From the NCBI GenBank assembly GCA_963576475.1, contig OY754977.1, positions 12,638,854 to 12,702,853 on the forward strand: 64,000 nucleotides of DNA, given 5' to 3'. This DNA comes from Molanna angustata. Taxonomy: Eukaryota; Arthropoda; Insecta; Trichoptera; Molannidae. The notes below the pieces were generated by a model. It saw only the letters and a list, made by a program, of their open reading frames with translations, was not told the origin of the DNA and ran no database searches. The translations under genes were made by a program, and so were the position numbers. Positions 1-9,962 of the stretch are shown piece by piece (the first letter of the stretch is position 1; each line of letters opens with the position of its first letter).

Positions 1-2
1 TA

Positions 3-878
3 CCAAGTGTGTGGAGACAGAAAATACACCTATGGTTCTACACAATAGAAGCCCAATTTGCCAACGCACGCATAACTAAGGACGAATCAAAGTACCACCA
101 TGTGCTGGCAGCCTTGGACGCAGAGACGATGTCATGCGTTGCGGATGTCATCCAAAACCCACCAAGCATAGAGAAATACAAGAACTTAAAATCAACATTA
201 TTAAATCGACTCCAAGAATCAGAAGAAAAACGACTTACGCAACTTTTACACGGAATTCAATTGGGTGACCAATCACCATCAGAACTGCTACGAAAGATGA
301 AGAACCTAGCCGGACCAACATTGAACAACAACAGTCTCGTCAAAAGGCTGTGGCTAGAAAGACTACCACACAGGGTGCAAGAAATAATATCTGCAATAAC
401 AACGGATGATGTTTTGGTACTTGCCACCACTGCGGACCGGATAATGGAGGTTAACTGTAGAACAGAAGTACTTGCAGTAAACTCAACTCCAACTTCAAGC
501 AACCCCTGCTCAAATAACGAACAAAATACAATAAATATTTTATTAGGAATGCAACATCAAATACAGAATTTAACAGAAAAAATACAAGGATTGGAATTAC
601 AACAAAGACAATCACGCCCATGCTTTAGAAATCAACAAAGGGATCGTTCGAGATCGCGATCATATAATAGAAACCGCTTTGACTACAGAAATAACAACAA
701 TTACCGGCATCCAAATAAAAATCAAAATTTCAAAAGTAAATATAACACGTATCAACAAAATTATAATAACGAAAACAAACAGAAAAAACAAGATGTATGT
801 AGGTATCACCAAAAATTCGGTACAGAAGCACATAAATTCCAGCAGCCGTGCACATTCAATCAGCCGGAAAACTTATAA
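3..878 (+). CDS. gag: LTR retrotransposon Gag (N-terminus partial)
   Basis: Capsid-like polyprotein that would package element RNA. The reading frame is open to the first bases of the window, so the true start lies upstream and the valine codon at 9 is not a real start. Residues WFYTIEAQF near the N-terminus and a capsid-like helical region fill the first ~140 residues. A Gln/Asn/Arg-rich basic linker (SRSRSYNRNR) follows, then a finger-like motif at the C-terminus (CRYH...PC). The residue after HK in that motif is Phe where the family normally has Cys, so the finger has probably lost a zinc ligand. Gag overlaps pol by 31 bases, with pol in the -1 frame. That fits a programmed -1 frameshift near 866-875 (GGAAAAC), though the heptamer is not canonical. 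Confidence 0.8.
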   Translation, partial: PSVWRQKIHLWFYTIEAQFANARITKDESKYHHVLAALDAETMSCVADVIQNPPSIEKYKNLKSTLLNRLQESEEKRLTQLLHGIQLGDQSPSELLRKMKNLAGPTLNNNSLVKRLWLERLPHRVQEIISAITTDDVLVLATTADRIMEVNCRTEVLAVNSTPTSSNPCSNNEQNTINILLGMQHQIQNLTEKIQGLELQQRQSRPCFRNQQRDRSRSRSYNRNRFDYRNNNNYRHPNKNQNFKSKYNTYQQNYNNENKQKKQDVCRYHQKFGTEAHKFQQPCTFNQPENL

Positions 879-2431
879 TGCGGCAGGTGTGCGAGACAAC
901 ACCGTCGCATATAAAGCACCGTCTCTTCATACAAGACATAGCCAGTGGCGTGCAATATCTCGTAGACACAGGCTCCGAAATTAGCATAATACCAAAGTAT
1001 TATAAAAATGACAAATCAATAATATCTACGGACAGCATCATCACACCAATATATGCAGCTAATGGAACGTCAATACCTACATATGGCCACAAAATAATAC
1101 ACTTGAACCTCGGTTTACGCAGAAACCACAAATGGAAGTTTGTTATAGCCGACGTAACCAAACCAATCATCGGAGCAGACTTCCTAACGAACTACGATAT
1201 TCTAGTCGACTTAAAAAGAAGAAGTTTAATTGATAGAACAACGGGCATCACCAGCAAAGGATGTATCTACAAAACGAGCGTCACAAATATCGCTACGGTT
1301 CAAGCAACATCAAAATTTCAAGCAATAATACGAAAATACCCGTGCCTGACAAGGGCACACATGTCACAAATAGAGCCAAAACATGATGTAACCCACCATA
1401 TACAAACAAAAGGTCCTCCAGTAACCACAAAAGCAAGAAGACTCAATCCAATACAACTCGAAATAGCTAAAAAAGAATTCGCATACATGATAGAACAAGG
1501 CATATGCAGACCGTCGAAAAGCAACTGTTCTAGCCCACTTCATATGGTAAAGAAGACCGACGGAAGTTACAGAATGTGCGGAGACTACAGGCGTTTAAAT
1601 TCCATAACAAAGCCCGATAAATACCCAATACCACAACTGCAAGACTTTTCGCACAAGTTACATGGAAAAACCATATTCAGAAAAGTAGATCTCGCAAGAG
1701 CCTATAATCAAGTAAAGATGGAAGAAAAAGATATACCTAAAACTGCGATTTTAACCACATTTGGATTATTCGAATCTACGCGAATGCAACCAGGATTATC
1801 AAACGCCGCCCAGAGCTTCCAACGTTACCTACACACAATTACAAGGGATTTAGAATTTGTATTCACATATATAGATGACATCCTGGTCGCATCAAACAAC
1901 CTTCAAGACCACGAAAAACATCTGAATACATTGTTCAAGAGACTCGCTGAGAATGGCCTAATTATTAATCAAGAAAAATGCCAGCTAGGAGTAGAGGAAG
2001 TAAAATTTCTAGGATACAAAATCAACAAAAATGGGAGTAAACCTCTCACAGAAAAAGTAAAAGCCATTACACAGTTAGAACCACCTAAAGAAGCAAAAGG
2101 ATTAAGAAGATATATGGGAATGTTAAATTTCTATAGAAAATTCCTACCAAACGCAGCGGACACCCAGAAACCATTATTTGAGCAACTAAAAGGCTACGCA
2201 AAGAGCGACAAAAGAAAAATAGTATGGACAGAAGAGCTACTACACGCATTCGAGAAATGTAAGAAAGACTTAGCTCAAGCTGCACTACTTGTGCACGTAA
2301 ACCCATCCGCTGAAATAACAATCATGGTCGACGCATCGAACAACGCCATGGGCGCAGCTCTACAACAGAAAAAAAAGACACCTCGCAACCAATATCATTT
2401 TTTTCAAAAAAATTTACCGACGCGCAACTAA
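848..2431 (+). pseudogene. pol: LTR retrotransposon Pol, 5' part: protease, reverse transcriptase, start of RNase H (frameshifted)
   Basis: Aspartic protease with active-site VDTGSE near residue 37. The reverse transcriptase follows, with KVDLARAYNQV (motif A), a QPGLSNA-type motif B and catalytic YIDD in FTYIDDILVAS. RNase H begins with [14 protein letters not shown]. The frame then runs into a stop at 2431. The RNase H sequence continues in another frame from about 2377 (STYDREL), so the break lies in the run of eight A at 2369-2376, which is one base out of register. The N-terminal Met is a convenience, since the protein would be made as a Gag-Pol fusion by frameshifting. Confidence 0.85.
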
Positions 2432-4041
2432 AATATAGCACCTACGATAGGGAACTGACCGCTATATACGAAGCAGTAAAGTATTTTCGATCACAGATAG
2501 AAGGAAGACAATTTTCAATAACAACAGATCACAAACCATTAATATTCGCATTTTCGAAAAATAAACTCAACTCCCCGCGACAAGAAAGACAGTTAGATTA
2601 CATAAGCCAATTTACAACAGACTTGAGGCATATTAAGGGCGAAGAAAACACAGTCGCAGACACACTATCACGGATAGAAGAAATAGAAATAACACCCAGC
2701 ATTAATTACCAAAAAATGGCAGAAAAACAAAGTAACGATAACGAATTAAAATACCTACAAGAAAAATCGTCTCTACAATTAAAAAAAATAATAATACCCG
2801 GCACCAAACAAACGTTATGGTGCGACGTTACTAATAACGCATTACGCCCATATGTACCGGCCGACATGAGAGCCTACATAATTAAAACAATACACGCGAT
2901 AAGCCACACCGGAGCAAAGGCAACAAGCAAGATAATAAAGCATAGATACGTATGGCCAAATATCGACAAATCAGTGAAAAATGTCGTAGACGCATGCATA
3001 CAATGTCAAGCAGCGAAAATTCACAGACATACGATAACACCGTTAAAAGACTATCAGCATACCGACGGAAGATTCAAGAATATTCACCTGGATTTAGTAG
3101 GCCCGCTACAGCCTTCAAAAGAATACACATACCTGCTCACCATAATAGACAGATATACAAGATGGCCCGAAGCAATCCCGCTTAAAAACATAACCGCCGA
3201 AACAGTTGCAGACGCCTTAATGTACAACTGGATAGCAAGATTCGGCGTCCCAACATCAATAACCACCGACCAGGGCCGGCAGTTTGAAAGTGCCTTATTT
3301 AGCGGCCTAACAAGAAAAATGGGGATCACACACCACCGAACCACAGCCTATCACCCACAATGCAACGGAATGATAGAGAGGTGGCATCGCACATTAAAAA
3401 GCTCCATCATGGCAGCCGACAATACCTCATGGACGTCATCACTACCGCTGATACTCCTGGGGTTACGATCCGTAACCAAAGAAGGCTCAAATCACACACC
3501 CGCAGAAATGACATATGGAGCTACGTTAAGACTCCCGGGGGACTTCTTCGAAGAAAACACTCCGGAAGAACCAGACACGTACGGACAAAAACTACAAGAA
3601 ATAATGTCAAAAATGCGACCCATACCAATCAGCAGACATTGTACAAGACAGACTTTTGTACACAAGCAACTTAAAAACAGTAAATACGTCTTTCTCAGAC
3701 ACGACGCCGTAAAACGCCCACTTCAGAAGCCCTACGACGGACCATACCTGGTACGAGACAGAGACGATAAAACAGCCATCATCATAATCAACGGAAAAGA
3801 AAAAAAAGTCTCTTTAGATCGCCTAAAACCAGCCTTCAACATAAATGAAGGAATGGAACACTATGAAGACAACACCGAGCATCAACCGAATACCACTGAG
3901 GAACACATAAGGATGTCCAGCCAGCACACACAGGACGACACCCCTTCATCCAGCCCAGTATCGGAGCAACCACACACCACAACAAGAGCAGGAAGAAAGG
4001 TCTACTTCCCACAACGATTTACCAGCGTCAGATATTTTTAA
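2377..4041 (+). pseudogene. pol: LTR retrotransposon Pol, 3' part: rest of RNase H and integrase
   Basis: Continuation of Pol in the shifted frame; the first Met of this open frame is at 2623. RNase H residues ([21 protein letters not shown]) come first. The integrase follows, with an HHCC zinc finger (C-x2-C in ACIQCQ), then the DDE core: [18 protein letters not shown] and [17 protein letters not shown]. The C-terminal region has a GPYLV motif typical of gypsy integrases. The stop is at 4039-4041. No other lesion was seen. Confidence 0.85.
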
Positions 4042-4312
4042 AAGATAAGTAACTTCATACCTTGTACTAAAACAAATTTATACTTATAATATGATTAACT
4101 TTATATATGTATAGATTAAGTTGTATTTAAATAATTACATTACTGTGTATTAGAAAAGACTACTTTTCGTATAGAAATTCATTACATAACATGTACATAG
4201 CGGTTCAAAAGAAAACCCTATGCAAAATAACATAACAAATCAAATGCTTTAAAAAAATTTTTTTTTATCTTTCACAGAACGCAATGTAAGGACTTTGAAC
4301 TTCGAGGAGGGG

Positions 4313-4700
4313 TCGTGTTTTGTCTAAGCGACTGCCAGCGGGGTCTGTGGCGATTGCGCCAATTGCGCCGTGCAGTGCTTCGCTGCGCTGAGTACTTCGG
4401 CAGGCGCCATCTTGCCCTGCGCCGTATTCACAGCCCGTCTCCTATTTAAGGGGAAGCACAGCGCGCCCACATCATTCCGTCATCCAGACCTCGAAGCTAG
4501 GCATCACGCTGCCCGACCGCTCATCGCTGTTCAAATCGTCCGCGCTTCAAATTTACATTTATATTCATTAAATAATAACTCGACATTTCTGTACCAAGTA
4601 ATATTAGTAAACATCAATTGTAATCATCATCTTGATAAATAAAAGAGTAAGTTAAATTTCCTGTTATATCTTTCAATCTGTCAACCATTCCTACCTGAGT
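4313..4700 (+). repeat. 3' LTR of the CsRn1-like element (approximate limits)
   Basis: The stretch follows a purine-rich tract (GAGGAGGGG, 4303-4312) that would serve as the polypurine primer. It holds a TATA-like TATTTAA at 4443-4449, an arthropod initiator TCATTC at 4472-4477 (A of the initiator 31 bases after the TATA start) and a polyadenylation signal AATAAA at 4638-4643. That is the U3-R-U5 order expected of an LTR. The exact ends cannot be fixed because the partner LTR is outside the window. Confidence 0.55.
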
Positions 4701-4763
4701 AATATTTGATAATAATATTTAATCTATTGTATACGGTATCGCAGTTGCTTGGTCGATCAATCT

Positions 4764-4830
4764 GTGGCTCAGCTGTCGGGACTATCCGAACAGACCGCCT
4801 CCAGGTTCGAACCAAGCGGTTGAGATATCT
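4764..4830 (+). repeat. tRNA-like SINE head
   Basis: Pol III box A-like TGGCTCAGCTG at 4765 and box B-like GGTTCGAACC at 4804 lie about 38 bases apart, as in tRNA-derived SINEs. The arms do not fold into a proper tRNA and no mature tRNA gene is proposed. The following bases to about 5060 may be SINE body. Confidence 0.4.
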
Positions 4831-5125
4831 TTTGGGTTGTATGTAGCTAAAGGCGGACAAACAGGTAATACCTACACGTCCAACTGACCGACCTTACCAC
4901 CTCAATCACGGGCGTGTATATCAGCTCACGCTGGTATGCAATCGCTTCTAACCAAGTGACCACTCGGGCACTTTGGCAAGCTCTACATACTACAAAATAC
5001 CATAACCCCCAAAATATAAAAATATGTGTAAGCATATGTACAAACCTTAGGTACAAACAATAATAAAAAAATGGTGTTGTTTTGGGTTTTCAAATTTAGT
5101 ACATTTCGTCATTTTTTATTGGCTA

Positions 5126-5455
5126 CGACTATTTACATACACGACTCAACCATAGACGAAAACCAAAAATAACCACAGAAAACGCAGATAAATCAAGTTA
5201 TACAAATATTTACCTTTGTTTATAATTTGTTATGATTGTAGATGTCGATGAAAAAATGATTTATAAAATTAAATAAATGTAGTAAGATGCCAATATTATT
5301 TATTTTTTCTTCAAGTTGGTTTCCATGATGTATTTATGACCATTGAAAAAATGACAAAGGTAAATATTATTGTATTTTGATTTATCTGCGCTTTCTATGG
5401 TTATAAATGACCTAAAAACATAGACGACGTCAGAAATATTGTCGTGTAAATAGAC
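5126..5455. mobile_element. MITE-like inverted repeat element
   Basis: The left arm (5126-5220) and right arm (5355-5455) are imperfect inverted repeats of about 95 bases. For example, CGCAGATAAATCA on the left is matched by TGATTTATCTGCG on the right, with ACCTTTGT/ACAAAGGT further in and CTATTTACA/TGTAAATAG at the outer ends. No ORF lies between the arms. Superfamily is not clear. Confidence 0.6.
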
Positions 5456-5619
5456 ACTTTTTGGTGGGAAAACGCTTTTCCCGCCAATTCCGGTCGTAAA
5501 AATAGTGGCACCGTTTTTTATTTCATTAGTTTATAGCTATTTCCATTAAAATTATTCAACCAAGTACTAGCATTCCACAGTTATATATCAAAATTATTTC
5601 TATACATTTTCATAAAGAT

Positions 5620-6060
5620 AAAACAATTCACATTACACCGCAACACAATTACGAGACGACACGCAGGAATTTTCTCATGACTCCAAAGACAAACACGACA
5701 TTCGGACAAAGACATTACTATTATTTAGCTCCAAAAATTTTTAATAAGATAAAAAGTGAAATAACGGACATACAGTTGATGAATAATTTGAAACACAAGA
5801 AAACAATAGAAACATGGATTAGAAACAAGGGCATTATATACTGCGGAAACATGATCAAGCTACAATAGTTTATATTTTATTTTTATAATAGGTATATTTT
5901 ATAACAAGTTTTAGTTAAATACAAGTTTAATATTTTTTTGCCAGATATAACGCAAAAAAAAAAAAAAATCTGCCACCTCGGTACAGGCTCAGCCTAGTGA
6001 GGTGGTATATACCAAATAATCCTATAAAAAAAATGTTTCATATTTTTTTTTATTTTTTTT
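5620..6060 (+). mobile_element. LINE 3' fragment (C-terminal reverse transcriptase tail plus 3' UTR hairpin)
   Basis: The ORF end at 5646-5868 reads HNYETTRRNF...[19 protein letters not shown]. It resembles the region near the C-terminus of CR1/Jockey-group LINE proteins (N-x-R...G-R...Y-AP-x-I-N). The 3' UTR contains a hairpin, CCACCTC (about 5972) to GAGGTGG (about 5998), and then A/T-rich tail. A related copy is at 48354-48678 on -, and the hairpin recurs at 29893. Confidence 0.7.
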
Positions 6061-6269
6061 TTAACGGCGCTGGCCGATTTACTAATGATATTAATAACAA
6101 TTAAGCACTACAAATAATAACACTCAATTATTATTATTACCATTATACACTTCCTCAAAAGAATTAGCAGATCAATGCGTAAATTGTAAATTATTTAAAA
6201 GAGCAAAATAAAATGCAACAAACGCATCATCAAGCTTTCAATTGGGAATGGTTCACCCATCCAGATACT

Positions 6270-6600
6270 TAACATATCAAAGGATTAGGCTCTGAGGAGG
6301 TCTCTATACTACCTAACAACCCTACTGATTCCCGAATATTAACGTTTAAAAAATCTTTAACGATTCTACATGTATTCATAATTACCGTTTTTTGCATTTT
6401 TATTATTAAATTTTTCGATAAATCTATAATTTCTAAATTACGGATTAACGATTTTGGAATAATGCCAGTGGCTGAAATAATGAACGGTAATATTATTATT
6501 TTACGAGAATGCCAAAGTCTTTTAATCTCATTACCTAAAGCGGTGTATTTTCTAATTTTTTCATCAAAAGTTTTTATAATATTATAAAAACTTTTGATGA
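6270..6600 (-). mobile_element. LINE remnant, C-terminal region
   Basis: On - the open stretch 6590-6290 reads KIRKYTALGNEIKRLW, IISATGIIPKSL and IKMQKTVIMNTCRIVKDFL. This matches the conserved C-terminal tail found in many insect non-LTR retrotransposon polyproteins (SATG-I/V-IPK, QK-x-V-x2-NTC). It is truncated on both sides and ends at a perfect palindrome at 6557-6604. Confidence 0.6.
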
Positions 6601-6604
6601 AAAA
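6557..6604. repeat. Perfect 48-bp palindrome
   Basis: Two 24-base arms meet at TAAT|ATTA (6580/6581) without a mismatch; the arms read TTTTTCATCAAAAG outward to inward. One arm is the end of the LINE fragment at 6270-6600 and the other is its inverted copy. Confidence 0.95.
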
Positions 6605-6959
6605 CTTATTTAAATTGTACTTTTTTGTAATATTTTTATTGTTTGTAACTATATTGTAATATTTTGTTTGGTTTCAATAATAAAAAAAAAGTACTAATTT
6701 GGTTATTATCGAATATTTTCTGGAAAATTTATTGAGTGCTGTCCACACTTTTTAATATGTGGCAACATTTCGTATTGCCGAATATCCATTGCCATATACT
6801 AAACCCTTGGAGGAGTAAATACTAAACCTGATGAACCCTCTCTCCGACCACGAGGAAACATCAAAGCCAATGTGAGGAAGAAAAGGAGACAAATGATGGT
6901 GATACTATGAAATTCCTTTTAGTACGGCGCATTTACTCAAAAATCATTATAGTTGGTCC

Positions 6960-7700
6960 ATGGCAATTAAATAATAAAAAAAAAATAAACACAACAACAA
7001 CAGAGTACAAATAACAAAACAAAACGATAACAATCCAACTCTCCAACACAACCGAGCACGAAGAGACGCCGACCAGAAGGTGCAGCCCCAGGGTACAGCG
7101 ACATCCTTTCTCCAGGCATGTCACTGTCTTCCACGTGGTGGCTGAAAGTCCGGCGGGGCCCAGCCTCTGCGTCAGGCTGGCAGGTCCTTCTCGTACTCGG
7201 CATAGTTTCCTCTTCTCTGCAAGGCAGTCACCCATGGCAGGCTCCGTGCCACACGGCATCGCTATGAAGGCGCATCTCAACAGAGGTGGCAGGCCAGTTG
7301 GGAGCCTCACCGGAGGCGAACCGACGCCCCAGACGACACGGAAAGTCCCTCGTGGTCCAATCTGCGAGCCGCCGCGTTCCCTGCTGCGGTGGCCCAACAC
7401 TGCGCCCTACCTCCACGCCTCTGCCCTGTTGATGCCCTCATCTTGGCTCCGTAGCACCGGCAGCGTCCATGCGCGTGACGTGTCCTGTCACGCAGACCTC
7501 CTGCGTTGTCGAAAATATGGCCGCCATCGGGAGCACAAGTCGACCGATGACGGCGTCACAACAAGCCGTCCGTCTTCCACCAGAGTTGAATGCTAAGAGA
7601 GCGCGTGCCATAGCGCGTGCTAACTGCAAGTTTCTTTGCTCGCCCGCAACGAGCGCTAGCTGCTTTCCAGATATGTTGCCGTGGAAAAAAAAAATAAAAA
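6960..7700. other. GC-rich island of unknown origin
   Basis: An abrupt block of much higher GC and CpG content than its surroundings, flanked by A-rich runs at 6975 and 7685. Several overlapping open frames exist on both strands (for instance 7135-7596 + and 6933-7400 -). None shows a recognisable domain, and they shadow one another, as expected of GC-rich non-coding DNA. It may be a transposon fragment or a CpG island. Confidence 0.4.
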
Positions 7701-7908
7701 CATTGTTTTTCGGCAAAATTTATTCTCGGGCATAACAAACCCAATGTGAAAAAATACCAAAAAAATACTAAATGTAATTCAAAAGATCCTGCCACTATCA
7801 TGTCCATCAATGAGTAAATAATAGAAGTAAAGAGCGATAAAATTATCATAGACAAAAAAGTGAATGCAGGCAGAATATTTAAAAAATACCAAAAAATGGT
7901 ATTTATTC

Positions 7909-8066
7909 ATACCATCACGGCATATCAACCAGCGAAAGATGTGTGGGTGTGCATTGCCTTATAAAAGGGAGCACAACATATCTGTGTATACCCACACACC
8001 AGTCTCGTCTCACCTAAAAAGGCACTATATTCAGAATGGGTGGTGAACCTCATTGCTGAACTATGT
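7909..8066 (+). repeat. Dispersed repeat, copy 1 (possible solo-LTR fragment)
   Basis: Closely similar to the reverse complement of 36239-36402. Shared blocks include CCATCACGGCATAT, CACACACCAGTCTC and CACCTAAAAAGGCA. This copy has TATAAAAG at 7960-7967 followed by a pyrimidine-rich start region, which is why an LTR is suspected, but no LTR ends or target duplication were identified. Confidence 0.55.
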
Positions 8067-8439
8067 GAGATGTTATTGTTGCCTGTTGTATTTTCGATTA
8101 CCCGGCTCTTACGGGACACTCGAAAACAATAATACAAAAGAGTGGAAGCACTATTCTAAGCCGGTGCCTCACAGTTAAAAAATGGTATTTAATTTTCCAA
8201 AAATCACTTCCATGAGTATTGTAATTTGTAATCGATATATTTCCATGCATTATGATATCAAAGAAACCCAATAACCATTATTTTACTTTGGCCTAATGTA
8301 TTTCTTCTATTAATTCTAGGAACAGATTATTGCGGCCCCCCAGGCCTTGTTCATATATTTAACATTACCTTTTATAATATAAAACATATTGAAAATAAAT
8401 TTAAAATGTAAAATGCACTAAGCAGATTCCTGGAATCTT

Positions 8440-9130
8440 GGTTATCACCCGGCGGTACAGGTTGGTCTTCAGTTTAACCCACCCCTCCTCCCTCCCCTAC
8501 TTCATGTTCCACGGGCGCTGGGTCGCCCTGCTGTGTGCAGTCAGTTGTCATTCGGTAGTTGTCAGTGAGTGGTTGTGTGTCGAGTCCCGTCCGAGAGTTC
8601 AGCCAGGCATTTGTATGCGCTAGTAGAACCGAATTCATTATATTGTCCGCGATCGTGGTTGTTCCATAAAAATTTGGTTGGCTGGGCTATCGGGCGGCCT
8701 CAGCATTTAATTGTATAAAGTAGTGATTAAGTTCTTTTCAGGTTCTCTACCTATCTTCGGGGGTGAATTTAAGATAGTTTTAAGTTATTTTTAATTAATA
8801 AAAAGTTATATGTAGTGTAAGTGTTTCCTTTACAGCCCCGTTACGAGAGCAGCAGTTTGGTAAGATCTTTCCAGTTATGTACATATATTATTTTTTTACC
8901 TATTTTTACCATGCCTGTATTTATATGTATTTGTCTTTTCAGGCACATCGCAGCCGATTATGTTTTATTAGATTTTTATTTTTAGAGGCAGAGTAATGAT
9001 TATTTTTATTATTTTTCTCAGCCTCTTTAGTTATCAATTCAGCGTCCCAACATGGGACCAATATATTTCTTCCCAGCCTCCTTATATCAATTTCGCGTCC
9101 CAACGTGGGACGAGTATTTTTCTCCGCCTT
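8440..9130 (+). mobile_element. Possible gypsy-type LTR and primer-site remnant
   Basis: TCAGTTGTCATTCGG-type initiator sequence near 8540 and an AATAAAAAG signal near 8800 are followed by two copies of GCGTCCCAAC[A/G]TGGGAC (about 9042 and 9096). That string resembles a tRNA-Lys-type primer-binding site. The two sites lie in an imperfect tandem duplication of about 54 bases. No gag or pol follows. This is a weak call; the region could simply be upstream DNA of PIG-V. Confidence 0.3.
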
Positions 9131-9139
9131 TTATTGATA

Positions 9140-9260
9140 TCAAAATATACCAAAAAATACCAAAATTTTCAAAAATACTAAAAAATACCAAACGTGTTCC
9201 AAAGTGGCGAAAAAATACCAATTTAGTACTAAAAATACTAAAAACGGTCACACTGGTAGT
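9140..9260 (+). promoter_or_regulatory. Housekeeping core promoter of PIG-V (Motif 1 / Motif 6 cluster)
   Basis: A full match to the fly core-promoter Motif 1 (YGGTCACACTR), CGGTCACACTG, is at 9245-9255. In the ~100 bases before it are about six copies of AAA[A/T]ATAC[C/T]AAA, the reverse complement of fly core-promoter Motif 6. In Drosophila these two motifs occur together at TATA-less promoters of constitutive genes. Transcription is inferred to start just after 9255 and run into the PIG-V coding region, 700 bases away. Confidence 0.6.
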
Positions 9261-9860
9261 GTTACTATATTATAAAATTAATCTTGGGCGAAGCTACGAC
9301 TACAAACACACGAACTTCACATCCTTCACATCGAACTTTTTGTACTTTGACAGAAATGAGAATATTGACATTTCTGGATCCATATTTTGATTAAATGAAA
9401 TTTCAGTATTTTTTGATGTAAAATACTGTGGGTTTATCTACATAGAAGCATAATTACGTTTGTTGACCCTTCTTATACTTTATTCGAGGTGTATTCGAAG
9501 ATGTTCACTTTGATATATGAATAATTTTATAAATTTTAACCTGCATCACTTGAAGGTATTCAACCATTAATTATATTATAATGAATCAATTTGACCTTTT
9601 TTCGGATTTCATTCAATAAAATGGAATGGCACAAAGTAATTGTTATGTTGCGTATCGATTTTTTTTATAGAGTTACATAGGGTGTGATAGTACATTATAG
9701 TAAATGGTAATAAAAGTCTACCTTCATACTCAATTCCTTTGATAATTTATTATTTTTATATCTTTAAAAAATAAAGCAATTGTATAGAAAAAAGGGCATA
9801 GAAAATTACACATATTTATATATTCATTCTATTTCAGGATTGAAGAAATACACAATTGAA

Positions 9861-9941
9861 ATGAAACATAAGACGTGTATAGTATTCAAAGAATGGTTAA
9901 GAAGAAAAGTTTCTCTGAAGGGTAAATATAATACAAATTAG
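9861..9941 (+). CDS. Short upstream ORF, 26 codons, in frame with PIG-V
   Basis: ATG at 9861, stop TAG at 9939-9941, then seven further codons before the PIG-V start, all in one frame. The peptide is Lys/Arg-rich (EWLRRKVSLKGK). A pyrimidine-AG acceptor (TATTTCAG) ends at about 9838, so this stretch is probably the start of a 5' UTR exon. It could dampen PIG-V translation. No homology is recognised. Confidence 0.35.
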   Translation: MKHKTCIVFKEWLRRKVSLKGKYNTN

Positions 9942-9962
9942 TATTGTCAACAAAACTGGATA

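Larger units (their letters stand above)
1..4700 (+). mobile_element. Ty3/gypsy LTR retrotransposon, CsRn1/Kabuki-like clade, 5' end outside window
   Basis: Gag, then protease-reverse transcriptase-RNase H-integrase, then a non-coding tail and a promoter-bearing 3' LTR, all on +. The order RT before integrase makes it Ty3/gypsy. The Gag ends in a C-x2-H type finger (CRYH at about 803) instead of a CCHC knuckle, which is the mark of the CsRn1/Kabuki group. No envelope ORF follows integrase. The 5' LTR and primer-binding site precede base 1, so target-site duplications cannot be checked. Pol is broken by a one-base length change, so this copy looks non-autonomous but young. Confidence 0.85.

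Noticed and set aside
257..502. Open frame on - within Gag
   Set aside because: Antisense shadow of the Gag coding sequence.
6933..7716. Six overlapping open frames (60-155 codons) on both strands
   Set aside because: They shadow one another in GC-rich DNA, have low-complexity ends, and show no domain or splice structure.
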